Counted from the stretch's first letter, positions 8,073-15,772 are shown. The stretch is 64,000 nucleotides of DNA from Chloroflexota bacterium (GCA_016191845.1 JACPVF010000013.1:248001-312000), one strand, 5' to 3'. Numbers and translations are program-made. The notes: generated by a model not told the origin, from the letters alone.

Positions 8073-8200
8073 GAGATCTCAAAGCGCCAAGAGAGGATTT
8101 TTTGTTGATATAACTCCTGTATGCACTGTGCCTCAACTTATCAATGATATAAGACAGATGTGCGATATCAAGAGAAACGAATTCGCGAGAGAATCACCCC

Positions 8201-8746
8201 ATGCCCTACGATCCCTCCGACCCCACCGCCAGAGACAGCGCCCTGCAGCCTTCCGAGCAGCGCAGGCTCGAAGAAGCCAATTTCTATCTCGAAAATAACA
8301 AGCCTGCACAGGCCGCTCCCATCTTCGCCAAACTGGCCGAGGTGCTCCGCTCCGCCAACCAACCCAAACGCGCCGCAGCCCTGCATTCCCAGGCGGCGCT
8401 GGCCTTTGCCAGGAGCCGCAATGAAGCCGCCGTGACGCAGGCCCGCGCGGCATTGACCCTGCTGCTGCAATACGACCGCGACCAACAGGCTTCGATGTTT
8501 TACAAAGACCTGACGGGCGAATTGACCAAACGCGGCATGAAGTCGGCGGCCGAGACGCTGACCAGGGAATTCGGCGACAAGATCCCGCAGCCCGCCCCGC
8601 TCGATCCGCGTGCCGCGCAACTGAGCCGCCTCCCCAGCAACTGTCCCAATTGCGGCGCGCCCCTTCGCCAGAGTGAAGTGACCTGGACGGAGATGGGCAC
8701 CCTCGAATGCGGATTTTGCGGCACGCCCATTCGTCCCACCGCGTGA
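8201..8746 (+). CDS. Helical-repeat protein with C-terminal zinc ribbon
   Basis: The product is 181 residues. Residues about 15-110 are alanine-rich helices resembling TPR-like repeats (QPSEQRRLEEANFYLENNKP, then LAKLAEVLRSANQPKRAAAL). The C-terminus has a zinc-ribbon with two knuckles, NCPNCGAPL and CGFCGTPIRP, at about 150-178. There is no signal peptide, so it is cytoplasmic. The combination suggests an adaptor or regulatory protein; no function can be assigned. The gene is preceded by a 128-base gap that holds no feature I can support. It is followed 14 bases later by the lipoprotein gene. Confidence 0.7.
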   Translation: MPYDPSDPTARDSALQPSEQRRLEEANFYLENNKPAQAAPIFAKLAEVLRSANQPKRAAALHSQAALAFARSRNEAAVTQARAALTLLLQYDRDQQASMFYKDLTGELTKRGMKSAAETLTREFGDKIPQPAPLDPRAAQLSRLPSNCPNCGAPLRQSEVTWTEMGTLECGFCGTPIRPTA

Positions 8747-8760
8747 TGGAGCTAAGAATC

Positions 8761-9180
8761 ATGAAAAAACATATCGGGTTCACGGTGCTGCTCGTTCCAA
8801 TCCTCTCCTTTGCCTGCTCCCTGTTCCCCAGTTTCTCCCGCGCAGAAGCGACGCCCACCTTCGACTATATTTTTACACCTTCCACCGTTGTGCTCAAGAT
8901 CGATCCTGCTTCCCTGCCAGATGCACAGGCAGGGGTGGAATACAAAGTCGATCTCCGTGTAAGCGATAACGTCACCCCCGTGGATGGCGTGTCCATTTCC
9001 AGCGGAGAGCTTCCCGCGGGGTTGGAATTGGTCTTCGTGGACGGCGAAGACGGCGCAAAGATCAGCGGCGTGCCCAGGCAGGCAGGGACCTACACTTTCA
9101 CGGTCTTCGTCGGCTGCAAGGGGACCATGGTCAGCGGGCAAACTCTGGAAAAGGAGTTCCAAATCGTCGTCAAGGAATGA
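8761..9180 (+). CDS. Putative lipoprotein with Ig-like (He_PIG) fold
   Basis: The product is 139 residues. It begins with a lipoprotein signal peptide: MKKHIGF, a hydrophobic stretch and the lipobox LSFAC, so residue 19 would be the lipidated cysteine. The mature part is a single beta-sandwich resembling putative-Ig (He_PIG) domains, with SGELPAGLELVF, then GAKISGVPRQAGTYTFTVFV. It is probably anchored on the outer face of the membrane. The ATG at 8761 was chosen because it gives the signal peptide; the longer upstream frame overlaps the previous gene. The ligand is unknown. Confidence 0.75.
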   Translation: MKKHIGFTVLLVPILSFACSLFPSFSRAEATPTFDYIFTPSTVVLKIDPASLPDAQAGVEYKVDLRVSDNVTPVDGVSISSGELPAGLELVFVDGEDGAKISGVPRQAGTYTFTVFVGCKGTMVSGQTLEKEFQIVVKE

Positions 9181-9241
9181 ACGTTCCAGGTCCTGCCAGG
9201 GCTCCCTCGCGTGGATGGCATGCGGAAAGGAAAGTCACGAA

Positions 9242-10114
9242 ATGGACAATTCATCCTTCCTGAATTTTCTGAGCGCGATCATCTCCGCGCTGATCACCAC
9301 CACGGGCGCTGTGCTGATCGCATATTTGGGCAGGAAGGGAGAGAAAAAAGCCGGGCAGGACAAAAGCGGGCTCATCCTGCCGCCTGGCTACGTCCCGCAT
9401 CGAAATCCGAAAACGGCCTGGGGGAAATGGGCATTCTTCATCCTGCTTTCGCTGGTCGTCCTGACCCTCCTGGTCCGCCTGACCATCACCGCCTATTTCG
9501 AGACTTCCACCGAGACCATCCCGTTCACATCCGACCATGACACGACCGCACTCCATCCGAGCCTGGAATGGGAGGCGGGCAGCTCCGAGATGGATGCCTA
9601 CCATCTGGTCGGCCAGTCCATCGAGATCACGGCGGGACCCTACACCTGGCCCAACTTCCCCATGCTTCATGACAAGCCGACCCTCACAGGAGACTTTCGC
9701 GTCAGCGTGAAAATGAGTTTCCTCCCGGATGCGCCCGTCCTCGAGACGGCCCAGATGGCGGGCATTCTGATCCACCCGCTCAATGGGCACCTGGCTCAGG
9801 GCGACGAGAAATTTCCAAACGACTGGATCGCTGTCAGCAAGAACGTCACCAATGAAGGAAGCCTGGTCGGGTGCCGCGGAGCCTGGGCGGACTATTCGTA
9901 TTCCGATCCCGTCTTCCTGCGGATCGAAAAGGTTGGAGATGTATGGCGCTGTGCCTATAGCAGCAACGGAGAAAATTGGACGTATCTGACTGCCTCGGTG
10001 GACAGCACACAATTGGGGGCCCAGCCCTGGGTGGTGTCGCTGTTTGCTTATTCAGGCACAGAGAACGCCATCCAGGTCACGTTTTCCGATTGGGTCATCC
10101 ATGTCGGGAAATGA
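9242..10114 (+). CDS. Membrane-anchored DUF1349/laminin-G-like protein
   Basis: The product is 290 residues with two predicted membrane segments (about 7-30, NFLSAIISALITTTGAVLIA, and about 60-82, AFFILLSLVVLTLLVRL). A large extracellular domain follows. This domain resembles DUF1349/concanavalin-like folds: a WEAGSSEMDAYH start, an AGILIHPLNG-type strand, WIAVSKNV, and then FLRIEKVGDVWRCAYSSNGE. Such domains often bind carbohydrates or other surface ligands. The ATG at 9242 was preferred because it gives the membrane segment at the N-terminus. It abuts the next gene directly (stop 10114, next start 10115). Confidence 0.7.
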   Translation: MDNSSFLNFLSAIISALITTTGAVLIAYLGRKGEKKAGQDKSGLILPPGYVPHRNPKTAWGKWAFFILLSLVVLTLLVRLTITAYFETSTETIPFTSDHDTTALHPSLEWEAGSSEMDAYHLVGQSIEITAGPYTWPNFPMLHDKPTLTGDFRVSVKMSFLPDAPVLETAQMAGILIHPLNGHLAQGDEKFPNDWIAVSKNVTNEGSLVGCRGAWADYSYSDPVFLRIEKVGDVWRCAYSSNGENWTYLTASVDSTQLGAQPWVVSLFAYSGTENAIQVTFSDWVIHVGK

Positions 10115-10801
10115 ATGATGCACATGTCACCCATTTTGTTACGCGTGGTTCAGCTCCTCGTCCTGGTTCTCATCCAGGCGGTCTTGCTCTTTGCCAGCGC
10201 AGGGACCTGGAAGTGGTCGGCGGGCTGGGGGTACATCGGCCTGTACCTGTCCATGCTGGCGGGGGCTTCCTTTCTCCTGATGCCGCGTCACAAGGAAGTC
10301 ATCGAAGAACGCAGCAGGGGCGCCAGGGGCGGGAAACGCTGGGATACCTGGCTGACCCAACTCATGATCCTCCCCTCGCTCGGGACGTTGATTGTCGCGG
10401 GACTCGACCAACGCCGGGGCTGGACCCTGCCTCTGCCCGCCTGGCTCCGCGCGCTGGGCGGGCTGGGCTTCGTATTCGGGTACGCGCTCGTACTGTGGGC
10501 CATGTATACGAACAAGTTCTTCTCGCAGGTGGTCCGCATCCAAACCGAGCGTGGTCATGTGGCTGTCACCGACGGTCCCTACCGCTTCGTCCGTCATCCT
10601 GGCTACCTGGGCATGCTCACTTCCCTGCTGGGAGCGGTCTTCCTGCTCGATTCGCTCTATGGGCTGGTCTGCTTCGGGCTCTACCTGCCGTTGCTCCTGC
10701 TCCGCACCCATCTCGAGGATCAGACCCTGCGCGCTGAACTGCCTGGGTACGCCGAGTATGCAGCCCGCACCCGATTCCGCCTGTTTCCAGGGGTGTGGTG
10801 A
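10115..10801 (+). CDS. Isoprenylcysteine carboxyl methyltransferase/PEMT-family membrane methyltransferase
   Basis: This 228-residue polytopic membrane protein has about five hydrophobic segments. The C-terminal half has the family signature: VAVTDGPYRFVRHPGYLGML, with the conserved R-H-P-x-Y-x-G, followed by two helices and the terminal EDQTLRAELPGYAEY with the conserved E and Y residues. Members methylate small lipophilic substrates with SAM at the membrane; bacterial homologues are mostly uncharacterised. It begins immediately after the previous stop, so it is translationally coupled. A second ATG nine bases in (MMHM) is an alternative start. Confidence 0.88.
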   Translation: MMHMSPILLRVVQLLVLVLIQAVLLFASAGTWKWSAGWGYIGLYLSMLAGASFLLMPRHKEVIEERSRGARGGKRWDTWLTQLMILPSLGTLIVAGLDQRRGWTLPLPAWLRALGGLGFVFGYALVLWAMYTNKFFSQVVRIQTERGHVAVTDGPYRFVRHPGYLGMLTSLLGAVFLLDSLYGLVCFGLYLPLLLLRTHLEDQTLRAELPGYAEYAARTRFRLFPGVW

Positions 10802-10857
10802 ATTCCCCACGGAAAAAATGCTATACTGAAACAACATCATCGAACAAGGAGACCTTC

Positions 10858-11196
10858 ATGAACCAGTCTGACTATCCGCAACCCCCGAATTATGGCGGCA
10901 TGCCGCCCATCGCCCTGCCCACCAGCACGCTGGCCCTGGTCAGCATGATCGCGGGCATCCTGGGCTTTACCTTCTTCCCTGTAGTGGCCTCCATTGTCGC
11001 CATCATTACGGGAAACATGGCCCGCAAGGAGACCCGTGCCGTCCCGCCCACCGCTTCGGGTGACGGCATGGCGACCGCAGGCATCATCATGGGCTGGATC
11101 CAGGTCGGCCTGGCCGTTTTGGGGATCTGCTGTGCCATCGCCTACTTCGTCTTTTTTATGGGGGTTGTCGGCGCTTCGGGCGGCTTCAACAACTAG
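10858..11196 (+). CDS. DUF4190-type two-TM membrane protein
   Basis: The product is 112 residues. A proline-rich cytoplasmic N-terminus (YPQPPNYGGMPP) is followed by two membrane segments (about 22-50, STLALVSMIAGILGFTFFPV, and about 75-105), with GNMARKE and GMATAGIIMGWIQV between. This is the DUF4190 arrangement. The function is unknown; such proteins often carry a Pro/Gly-rich tail that may interact with other proteins. The start ATG at 10858 has an excellent AAGGAGA at 10846-10852. A TATACT box at 10822-10827 could be its -10. Confidence 0.85.
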   Translation: MNQSDYPQPPNYGGMPPIALPTSTLALVSMIAGILGFTFFPVVASIVAIITGNMARKETRAVPPTASGDGMATAGIIMGWIQVGLAVLGICCAIAYFVFFMGVVGASGGFNN

Positions 11197-11272
11197 GTCG
11201 GCTCCCGCCCTCTTGCAGGCCGTCCGCTGCGAGGTCCAAACCTGACCGCGCAGGATGGTTTTTGTTCCGTGG

Positions 11273-11308
11273 AAACCATCGGAGATTTTTGCGAATCGCC
11301 GATGGTTT
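11273..11308 (+). terminator. Rho-independent terminator-like hairpin
   Basis: AAACCATCGG (11273-11282) pairs with CCGATGGTTT (11299-11308), followed by TCTTGTT. It lies between the DUF4190 gene and the promoter of the next unit and fits a terminator for the former. It could work weakly in both directions because the arms begin with A-runs. Confidence 0.7.
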
Positions 11309-11328
11309 TCTTGTTCCGCACCCTCATC

Positions 11329-11358
11329 TTGAATTCGGGCTTCCATTAACTGTATAAT
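11329..11358 (+). promoter_or_regulatory. Sigma70-type promoter of the two-gene unit
   Basis: TTGAAT (11329-11334), an 18-base spacer and TATAAT (11353-11358) stand 42 bases before the next ATG. A strong AAGGAGG ribosome-binding site lies at 11389-11395. This marks the following two genes as an independent transcription unit. Confidence 0.7.
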
Positions 11359-11400
11359 GACTGTAGCGAATCGTCCGTTGGCCTTCCCAAGGAGGTCCTG

Positions 11401-12333
11401 ATGAAAAGCATTACGATTTCCACCTATGTACTGCGGGTGAGAAACAACCAAAAGAATCTCGAATATCATAAGTTGAACAACCTGCCTGGGGGACGGAACC
11501 TGTTCGGCCTGCTCCTGGAATACCTCGACCACCTCGAAGAAAGGCCCGCCAACGACATCGATAACCAGTCCCTGTTGCGGGCCTCGCACCTGCATAAGAG
11601 CGGCCGCACCTTGAGCGGGCTCCTGGAAAAGGGCGAGTACGGCATCAAGAGTTCGCTGGTGAACATCCGAAAGCGCGAGATCACCCATGAGCGCTCGGTC
11701 AGCGAAGCGGAAATGCTGCCGTTCTATTTCCTGATGGTGGTCCCCAGCGCTGGGACCAAGGCCCTGGTCGCGTTCGAGATGGAAGGCAACGCGGGCATCA
11801 ACAGCCAGTTCGAGCGCGATTTCAGGAGCTTCCTCAGGCAGAAATGCGGCGAGTGCGACCTGGAACTCGACCGCTTGGTGCCCGAGCGGCTGATCAAGCA
11901 ATACTTCTCCAAGGGGCGGGTCACCAAGCTGCGTTTCGTGCGTTTCAAGGTGCCCACCGACATCGCAGACGCCGTCCAGATGGGGGTCGACGAACAGGGC
12001 AGCACCATCGAATTGCAGGTCAAAGCCAAACGAGGGGCAGCCTTCTCCATGGGCAGGGAAATTCAGGACGTGCTGCGCGGACAGATGAGCGCCAGGGAAT
12101 TCGTCCAGGTCAAGGGGCTGGACTATGACACGGTCAAGATCGAATTCGACATGAACGGCAAGCGCCGTACCATGGACCTGACCGAACCTGGCAGTTTCCG
12201 CGCCGATTACAACATCACGAACCGAATCGAGATGTACGGCGGGCACCCCACCTATTCCAGCATCGACCGCGTCGCCAGGGAGATCGTCAGGGAGATCCTG
12301 CCATCGATCGGCCTGGAGGCCAGGGATGTTTAG
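11401..12333 (+). CDS. Unassigned 310-aa soluble protein, first gene of a two-gene unit
   Basis: I do not recognise this family. The 310-residue protein has no signal or membrane segment and is rich in charged residues. The N-terminal part (TISTYVLRVRNN, then LEYHKLNNLPGG, then DIDNQSLLRASHLHKSGRTL) looks beta-alpha. The middle contains VKLRFV-like strands (RVTKLRFVRFKVP), and the C-terminal portion has DYDTVKIEFDMNGKRRT. It has its own promoter and a near-consensus ribosome-binding site. Its last eight bases overlap the start of a four-TM protein gene. A cytosolic protein coupled to a small polytopic membrane protein resembles the general plan of several antiphage systems, for example Kiwa, but order and sequence do not let me call it one. 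Confidence 0.7.
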   Translation: MKSITISTYVLRVRNNQKNLEYHKLNNLPGGRNLFGLLLEYLDHLEERPANDIDNQSLLRASHLHKSGRTLSGLLEKGEYGIKSSLVNIRKREITHERSVSEAEMLPFYFLMVVPSAGTKALVAFEMEGNAGINSQFERDFRSFLRQKCGECDLELDRLVPERLIKQYFSKGRVTKLRFVRFKVPTDIADAVQMGVDEQGSTIELQVKAKRGAAFSMGREIQDVLRGQMSAREFVQVKGLDYDTVKIEFDMNGKRRTMDLTEPGSFRADYNITNRIEMYGGHPTYSSIDRVAREIVREILPSIGLEARDV

Positions 12334-12853
12334 CAAGGTCAACATCTGGCAGATCGTCACCGACCACATTCAAACGCTCCGTAATTTTGCCAACAACAGG
12401 ATCTCGGTCGAGGATATCCTGCTGTTCCTGGTCACACCTGCCGCCGCCTCCCTGCTCCTGACCTTCCTCCTGCGCTTCACCCTCGACCTGGATGCCATCA
12501 ACGCGCTCATCACCTCCCTCTCGGTCTTCTCGGCCCTGTTATTCAACCTGCTGCTGCTCATCTACGATATCCTGCGCAAGGAAGGCGGCGCCCACGCACA
12601 GGCCACCCTGCGCAGGAAATTCCTCGGCCAGATCTACGCGAACATTTCGTTCTGCATCCTGGTGGCGGTCCTCTCCATTGCCCTGCTCCTGCTGCTCTTC
12701 ATCGAAGCGAATTGGCCGTATCTCACCCTCGCGCTCAACCTGGTGATCTACTTTCTGGTCATCAACTTCATCCTGACCCTGTTCATGATCCTGAAGCGGG
12801 TGCACATCCTGCTGGCCAGCGAAATCAATCCCCCCAAGAATTCCGTTCAGTGA
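12326..12853 (+). CDS. Four-TM membrane protein, second gene of the unassigned unit
   Basis: The product is 175 residues with four predicted membrane helices: about 31-51 (ILLFLVTPAAASLLLTFLL), 57-82, 103-126 (SFCILVAVLSIALLLLLFI) and 131-155. The N-terminus is short and amphipathic, and a charged loop (RKEGGAHAQATLRRK) lies between helices 2 and 3. I do not recognise the family. The ATG lies inside the upstream gene (8-base overlap), so the two proteins are probably made in fixed ratio and interact. Possible roles are a membrane effector or a regulated channel, but nothing catalytic is visible. The next gene begins 30 bases later with its own -10 box. Confidence 0.72.
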   Translation: MFSKVNIWQIVTDHIQTLRNFANNRISVEDILLFLVTPAAASLLLTFLLRFTLDLDAINALITSLSVFSALLFNLLLLIYDILRKEGGAHAQATLRRKFLGQIYANISFCILVAVLSIALLLLLFIEANWPYLTLALNLVIYFLVINFILTLFMILKRVHILLASEINPPKNSVQ

Positions 12854-12877
12854 GCCTTTGCGCTTATCCTTTATAAT
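12849..12877 (+). promoter_or_regulatory. Possible promoter giving a nearly leaderless YqeC-MocA transcript
   Basis: A perfect TATAAT box (12872-12877) ends six bases before the ATG at 12884, and no ribosome-binding site is visible in between. The -35 side is weak. If it is used, transcription would begin at or next to the start codon. Confidence 0.4.
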
Positions 12878-12883
12878 CTCCGC

Positions 12884-14266
12884 ATGAACCTCGCCCAGGC
12901 TCTGCGAACAATCCCTGTCGACCCCATCACGGTGGCGGCGGTCGGCGCGGGCGGCAAGACCAGCGCTTTGTTTCAGCTTGCGCGTGATTGGCTCTCTGCG
13001 CCGCACGGCCCATCCTCCGTGATTCTCACCGCCACCTCACACCTGGGCGAATGGCAGATCCCCCTGGCCGACCGTCACCTCATCGCACAATCTCCCGCCG
13101 ATTTGGATGACCTGCCCGCGACAGGCCTGACTCTGGTCACGGGGCCGCTGGATGGGACGCGTACCCGTCCCCTGGACCCCGAGCTGCTCGCCCGTTTACG
13201 CGCGGAATGCGCCGCCCGCGGTTGGCCCCTGCTGATCGAAGCCGACGGCTCACGCCGACATCCGCTCAAGGCGCCTGCCGGGCACGAACCGCCCCTGCCC
13301 GATTTTGTGGACCTGGTTCTCGTGGTCGCAGGGCTGACGGGGTTGGGCCGTCCGCTGACGGATGAGTTCATCCACCGCCCCGAGATCTTCTCCCACCTGG
13401 GCGGACTTCCGCTCGGCGCGGCAGTCACGCCCGAGGCCCTGGCGCGTGTCTTGACTCATCCGCAGGGTGGGTTGAAGAACATCCCCGCCTCTGCGCGCAA
13501 GGTTGCCTTACTCAATCAGGCCGACACGCCCGAGTTGCAAGCCCTGGGTGGAAAGCTCGCCAACCTGCTCCTGCCCGCCTTCGACTCTGTCATCGTCGGC
13601 GCACTGCAATCCCCCACAACGTTCCAAACCTTCGAACCCATCGCAGGCATCGTCCTTGCGGCGGGTGCATCCACGCGCTACGGTCAGCCCAAGCAGCTGC
13701 TCGACTGGCGCGGGACTCCCTTCGTACGCGTCGTGGCACAAACGGCCTTGTCTGCTGGCCTCACGCCCGTGCTGGTCATCACGGGCGCACATGCCGAGGA
13801 AGTGGAAGATGCGCTGCAAGGCTTGCCCGTGCAGATCGTCCGCAACGAAGCCTGGCAGGAGGGACAGGCCAGTTCGATTCGTGCAAGCATCAATGCATTG
13901 ACCTCCTCCGTCCCTGCGGGACACCTTCCCCATTTTCAAAGAAAATGGGGAAGGACGGGAGGGGGCATCTTCCTGCTGGCCGACCAACCGCAGGTGACCG
14001 TCCCCGTGCTGCAAGCCCTGGTCGAGCGCCACCGCCTCGACCTGCCGCCCGTGCTCGCGCCAATGGTGCAGGATGCGCGCGCCAATCCCGTGCTCTTCGA
14101 CCGAGTCACCTTCCCCGATTTGCTTTCCCTGCAAGGCGACGTGGGCGGACGTGGCATCTTCCATAAATATCCGCCCGCGTACCTGCCCTGGCATGACGAC
14201 CGTTTATTGCTGGACGTGGACACCCCCGAACAATATCGCAGGCTGGTGGATGATGAAACGCTTTAG
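12884..14266 (+). CDS. Fused YqeC - MocA-like protein (molybdenum hydroxylase maturation)
   Basis: The product is 460 residues. Residues 1-245 match YqeC, the selenium/molybdenum hydroxylase accessory protein: P-loop-like VGAGGKTSALF, LTATSHLG, EADGSRRHPLKAP, and GLTGLGRPL. Residues about 255-460 match the MocA/CTP:molybdopterin cytidylyltransferase fold: LAAGASTRYGQPKQLL, VITGAHAEEV, GIFLLADQPQV and LLDVDTPEQY. MocA transfers CMP from CTP to molybdenum cofactor for xanthine-dehydrogenase-type enzymes. The two are usually separate genes. A palindromic element lies in frame at 13905-13962 (about residues 341-360), giving an odd SVPAGHLPHFQRKWGRTGG insertion before LLADQPQ. The stop overlaps the next gene. 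Confidence 0.9.
   Translation: MNLAQALRTIPVDPITVAAVGAGGKTSALFQLARDWLSAPHGPSSVILTATSHLGEWQIPLADRHLIAQSPADLDDLPATGLTLVTGPLDGTRTRPLDPELLARLRAECAARGWPLLIEADGSRRHPLKAPAGHEPPLPDFVDLVLVVAGLTGLGRPLTDEFIHRPEIFSHLGGLPLGAAVTPEALARVLTHPQGGLKNIPASARKVALLNQADTPELQALGGKLANLLLPAFDSVIVGALQSPTTFQTFEPIAGIVLAAGASTRYGQPKQLLDWRGTPFVRVVAQTALSAGLTPVLVITGAHAEEVEDALQGLPVQIVRNEAWQEGQASSIRASINALTSSVPAGHLPHFQRKWGRTGGGIFLLADQPQVTVPVLQALVERHRLDLPPVLAPMVQDARANPVLFDRVTFPDLLSLQGDVGGRGIFHKYPPAYLPWHDDRLLLDVDTPEQYRRLVDDETL
13905..13962 (+). repeat. Palindromic repeat inserted in frame inside the MocA domain
   Basis: Nested inverted arms are present: outer CCTCCGTCC (13905-13913) with GGACGGGAGG (13953-13962), inner CCTTCCCCATTTTC (13924-13937) with GAAAATGGGGAAGG (13941-13954). 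Its layout, including a short leader resembling CTCTGTCCTTCGGACAT, parallels the intergenic element at 6385-6447. The reading frame passes through without a stop. Confidence 0.75.
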
Positions 14267-14852
14267 CATCGCCGCCCTGATCCTTGCCGCGGGACAATCG
14301 AAGCGCATGGGCCAGCCCAAGATGCTGCTGCCCTGGGGGGAAAGTACCGTACTGCAAACCGTCGTCACCGCCTTCCGCACGGCAGGCACGGACGAAATCG
14401 TCGTCGTCACAGGCGCGCTGCACGATTCGATCACAGCCCTGGTCGGCGACACGGCACACACCGTTTTCAACCCCGAATATGCCAGCGGCGAAATGATCTC
14501 CTCCATGCAGTGCGGGCTGCGCCGCCTGCTTGCGGAAGCAACCGAGGCGGAGGCCGTTCTCATCGGGCTTGGCGACCAGCCTCAGGTCCAGGCGCAAAGC
14601 GTAGAGGCGGTGTGCGCGGCCTTCCACCAAAGCGGGGCAAGCCTGGTCGTGCCTTCCTATCAAAAACGGCGTGGACATCCCTGGCTGGTGGCGCGTCCAT
14701 TGTGGGAGGCGCTGCTGGCGCTCGAATCCTCCCAGACGCCGCGCGATTTCCTCAACGGGCACGCGGACCAGATCCAATATGTGGACGTGGACACGCCCAC
14801 CATCCTGGCAGATCTCGACACTCCCGAAGACTACTTGAAATCCAGACCCTGA
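14250..14852 (+). CDS. MocA-like nucleotidyltransferase (second copy)
   Basis: The product is about 200 residues and a member of the MobA-like NTP transferase family, closest in pattern to MocA. It has LILAAGQSKRMGQPKMLLPW at the N-terminus, VVTGALHDSI, FNPEYASGEMISSMQCGL, LIGLGDQPQVQ, then RGHPWLV and YVDVDTPTILADLDTPEDY at the end. It lacks a YqeC domain. The start is ATG-ATG at 14250/14253, overlapping the end of the YqeC-MocA gene by up to 17 bases, so the two are translationally coupled. Two MocA-like domains in tandem may serve different cofactor clients, or one may have drifted. Cytidylylation of molybdopterin is the family activity; specificity is inferred. Confidence 0.88.
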   Translation: MMKRFSIAALILAAGQSKRMGQPKMLLPWGESTVLQTVVTAFRTAGTDEIVVVTGALHDSITALVGDTAHTVFNPEYASGEMISSMQCGLRRLLAEATEAEAVLIGLGDQPQVQAQSVEAVCAAFHQSGASLVVPSYQKRRGHPWLVARPLWEALLALESSQTPRDFLNGHADQIQYVDVDTPTILADLDTPEDYLKSRP

Positions 14853-14900
14853 CGTGCTATCTTAAATATGGAACGGTTCGGTTCCAGGAAGGAGTTCACC

Positions 14901-15185
14901 ATGACTGACTGGGACATGATGACCGAGAACATCCGCCTTGCCATGCAGGCCATGGACGAGGCCCAGCGCGCCCGCGATGCGCTGCAGGCCCAGCCCACAC
15001 CCGACAAGTTCGATGCATTCCGCGCCCAGATGCAGGAATTGATCGAACACCTCTCCAACCTCCAGACTGTGCTCGATGACGAAGAGAAGTACGCTGTGGA
15101 TGAACTGGCCGACTGGCTCAGTTCGGTCTTCACAGGCCATCGCGCGGACTATCGCCATACGCCGCGCATGGAGCGTCAGGTTTGA
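14901..15185 (+). CDS. Small helical hypothetical protein (94 aa)
   Basis: This 94-residue, almost entirely helical, acidic protein has heptad-like spacing (MAMDEAQRARDALQAQ region, then AQMQELIEHLSNLQTVLDDE). It may form a coiled coil. There is no signal peptide or membrane segment, and I do not recognise the family. The ATG at 14901 is preceded by AGGAAGGAG, a strong ribosome-binding site, and so was chosen over the ATG at 14868. It is followed 55 bases later by the PH-like gene in the same direction. Confidence 0.65.
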   Translation: MTDWDMMTENIRLAMQAMDEAQRARDALQAQPTPDKFDAFRAQMQELIEHLSNLQTVLDDEEKYAVDELADWLSSVFTGHRADYRHTPRMERQV

Positions 15186-15240
15186 TCTGCCTGGAGGCCT
15201 GAACATTCGAGACGGGCAACATTGCCCCACGGAGGGAAGT

Positions 15241-15759
15241 ATGTCTTATATCGAGTCCCATTTGCAATCGGGGGAGCGAATCCTCTACCGCGCCAACCGC
15301 GGCCATGCCTGGTATGACGTCCTGCTCGCCATCGTCCTGGCATTTCTGGTCACCCCGCTGGCGCTGGCTCTCTACATGTTTGCAATGAACTACTTGATAC
15401 AGATCATCGCCGCCATCCTGCCCAGCGGTCCTGAAAGTCAACTGCTCCTGGTACTGTTGATCATCGGGCTGATGGTCATCACCCCGCTGCTGGCGATCTA
15501 CTCCCAGATCGTGGATTTCGTCGCCTTCTGGCAGACGGACGTGGCGCTGACCGACCGCCGCCTCTTCGGGCGCGCCTTGGGCAGGAATCGCTTCCGTCTG
15601 CGCACCATCGATATCCCCACCCAGGATATCGCCTGTGCCCATCGGTACCGCCTGTCAGCGCTCCTGTGCGTGGACCGTAAATCCACCCGCCATTCCGAGG
15701 TGTTTGGCCCATTCAAAGGCCTCCGCCACCTTGTGGACGAATGTAAACGCTGGGAATGA
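15241..15759 (+). CDS. Bacterial PH-like (YdbS/YdbT-type) membrane protein
   Basis: The product is 172 residues. The N-terminus (HLQSGERILYRANRGH) is typical of membrane-associated bacterial PH proteins. Two membrane segments follow at about 27-52 and 63-88. The C-terminal domain has the characteristic DVALTDRRLFGRALGRNRFR and IDIPTQDIA strands. The start ATG is preceded by GGAGG (ggagggaagt). The family function is unknown; it is thought to act at the membrane. The gene ends just before a strong hairpin terminator. Confidence 0.78.
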   Translation: MSYIESHLQSGERILYRANRGHAWYDVLLAIVLAFLVTPLALALYMFAMNYLIQIIAAILPSGPESQLLLVLLIIGLMVITPLLAIYSQIVDFVAFWQTDVALTDRRLFGRALGRNRFRLRTIDIPTQDIACAHRYRLSALLCVDRKSTRHSEVFGPFKGLRHLVDECKRWE

Positions 15760-15772
15760 GACCAGCCGCCAA

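Noticed and set aside
8707-8760. Upstream extension of the lipoprotein gene to 8707
   Set aside because: It would overlap the zinc-ribbon gene and bury the signal peptide; the ATG at 8761 gives a proper lipoprotein start.
11401-12853. Direct call of the two-gene unit as Kiwa (KwaAB)
   Set aside because: Gene order is reversed and I cannot confirm a DUF4868 signature; kept as an unassigned unit.
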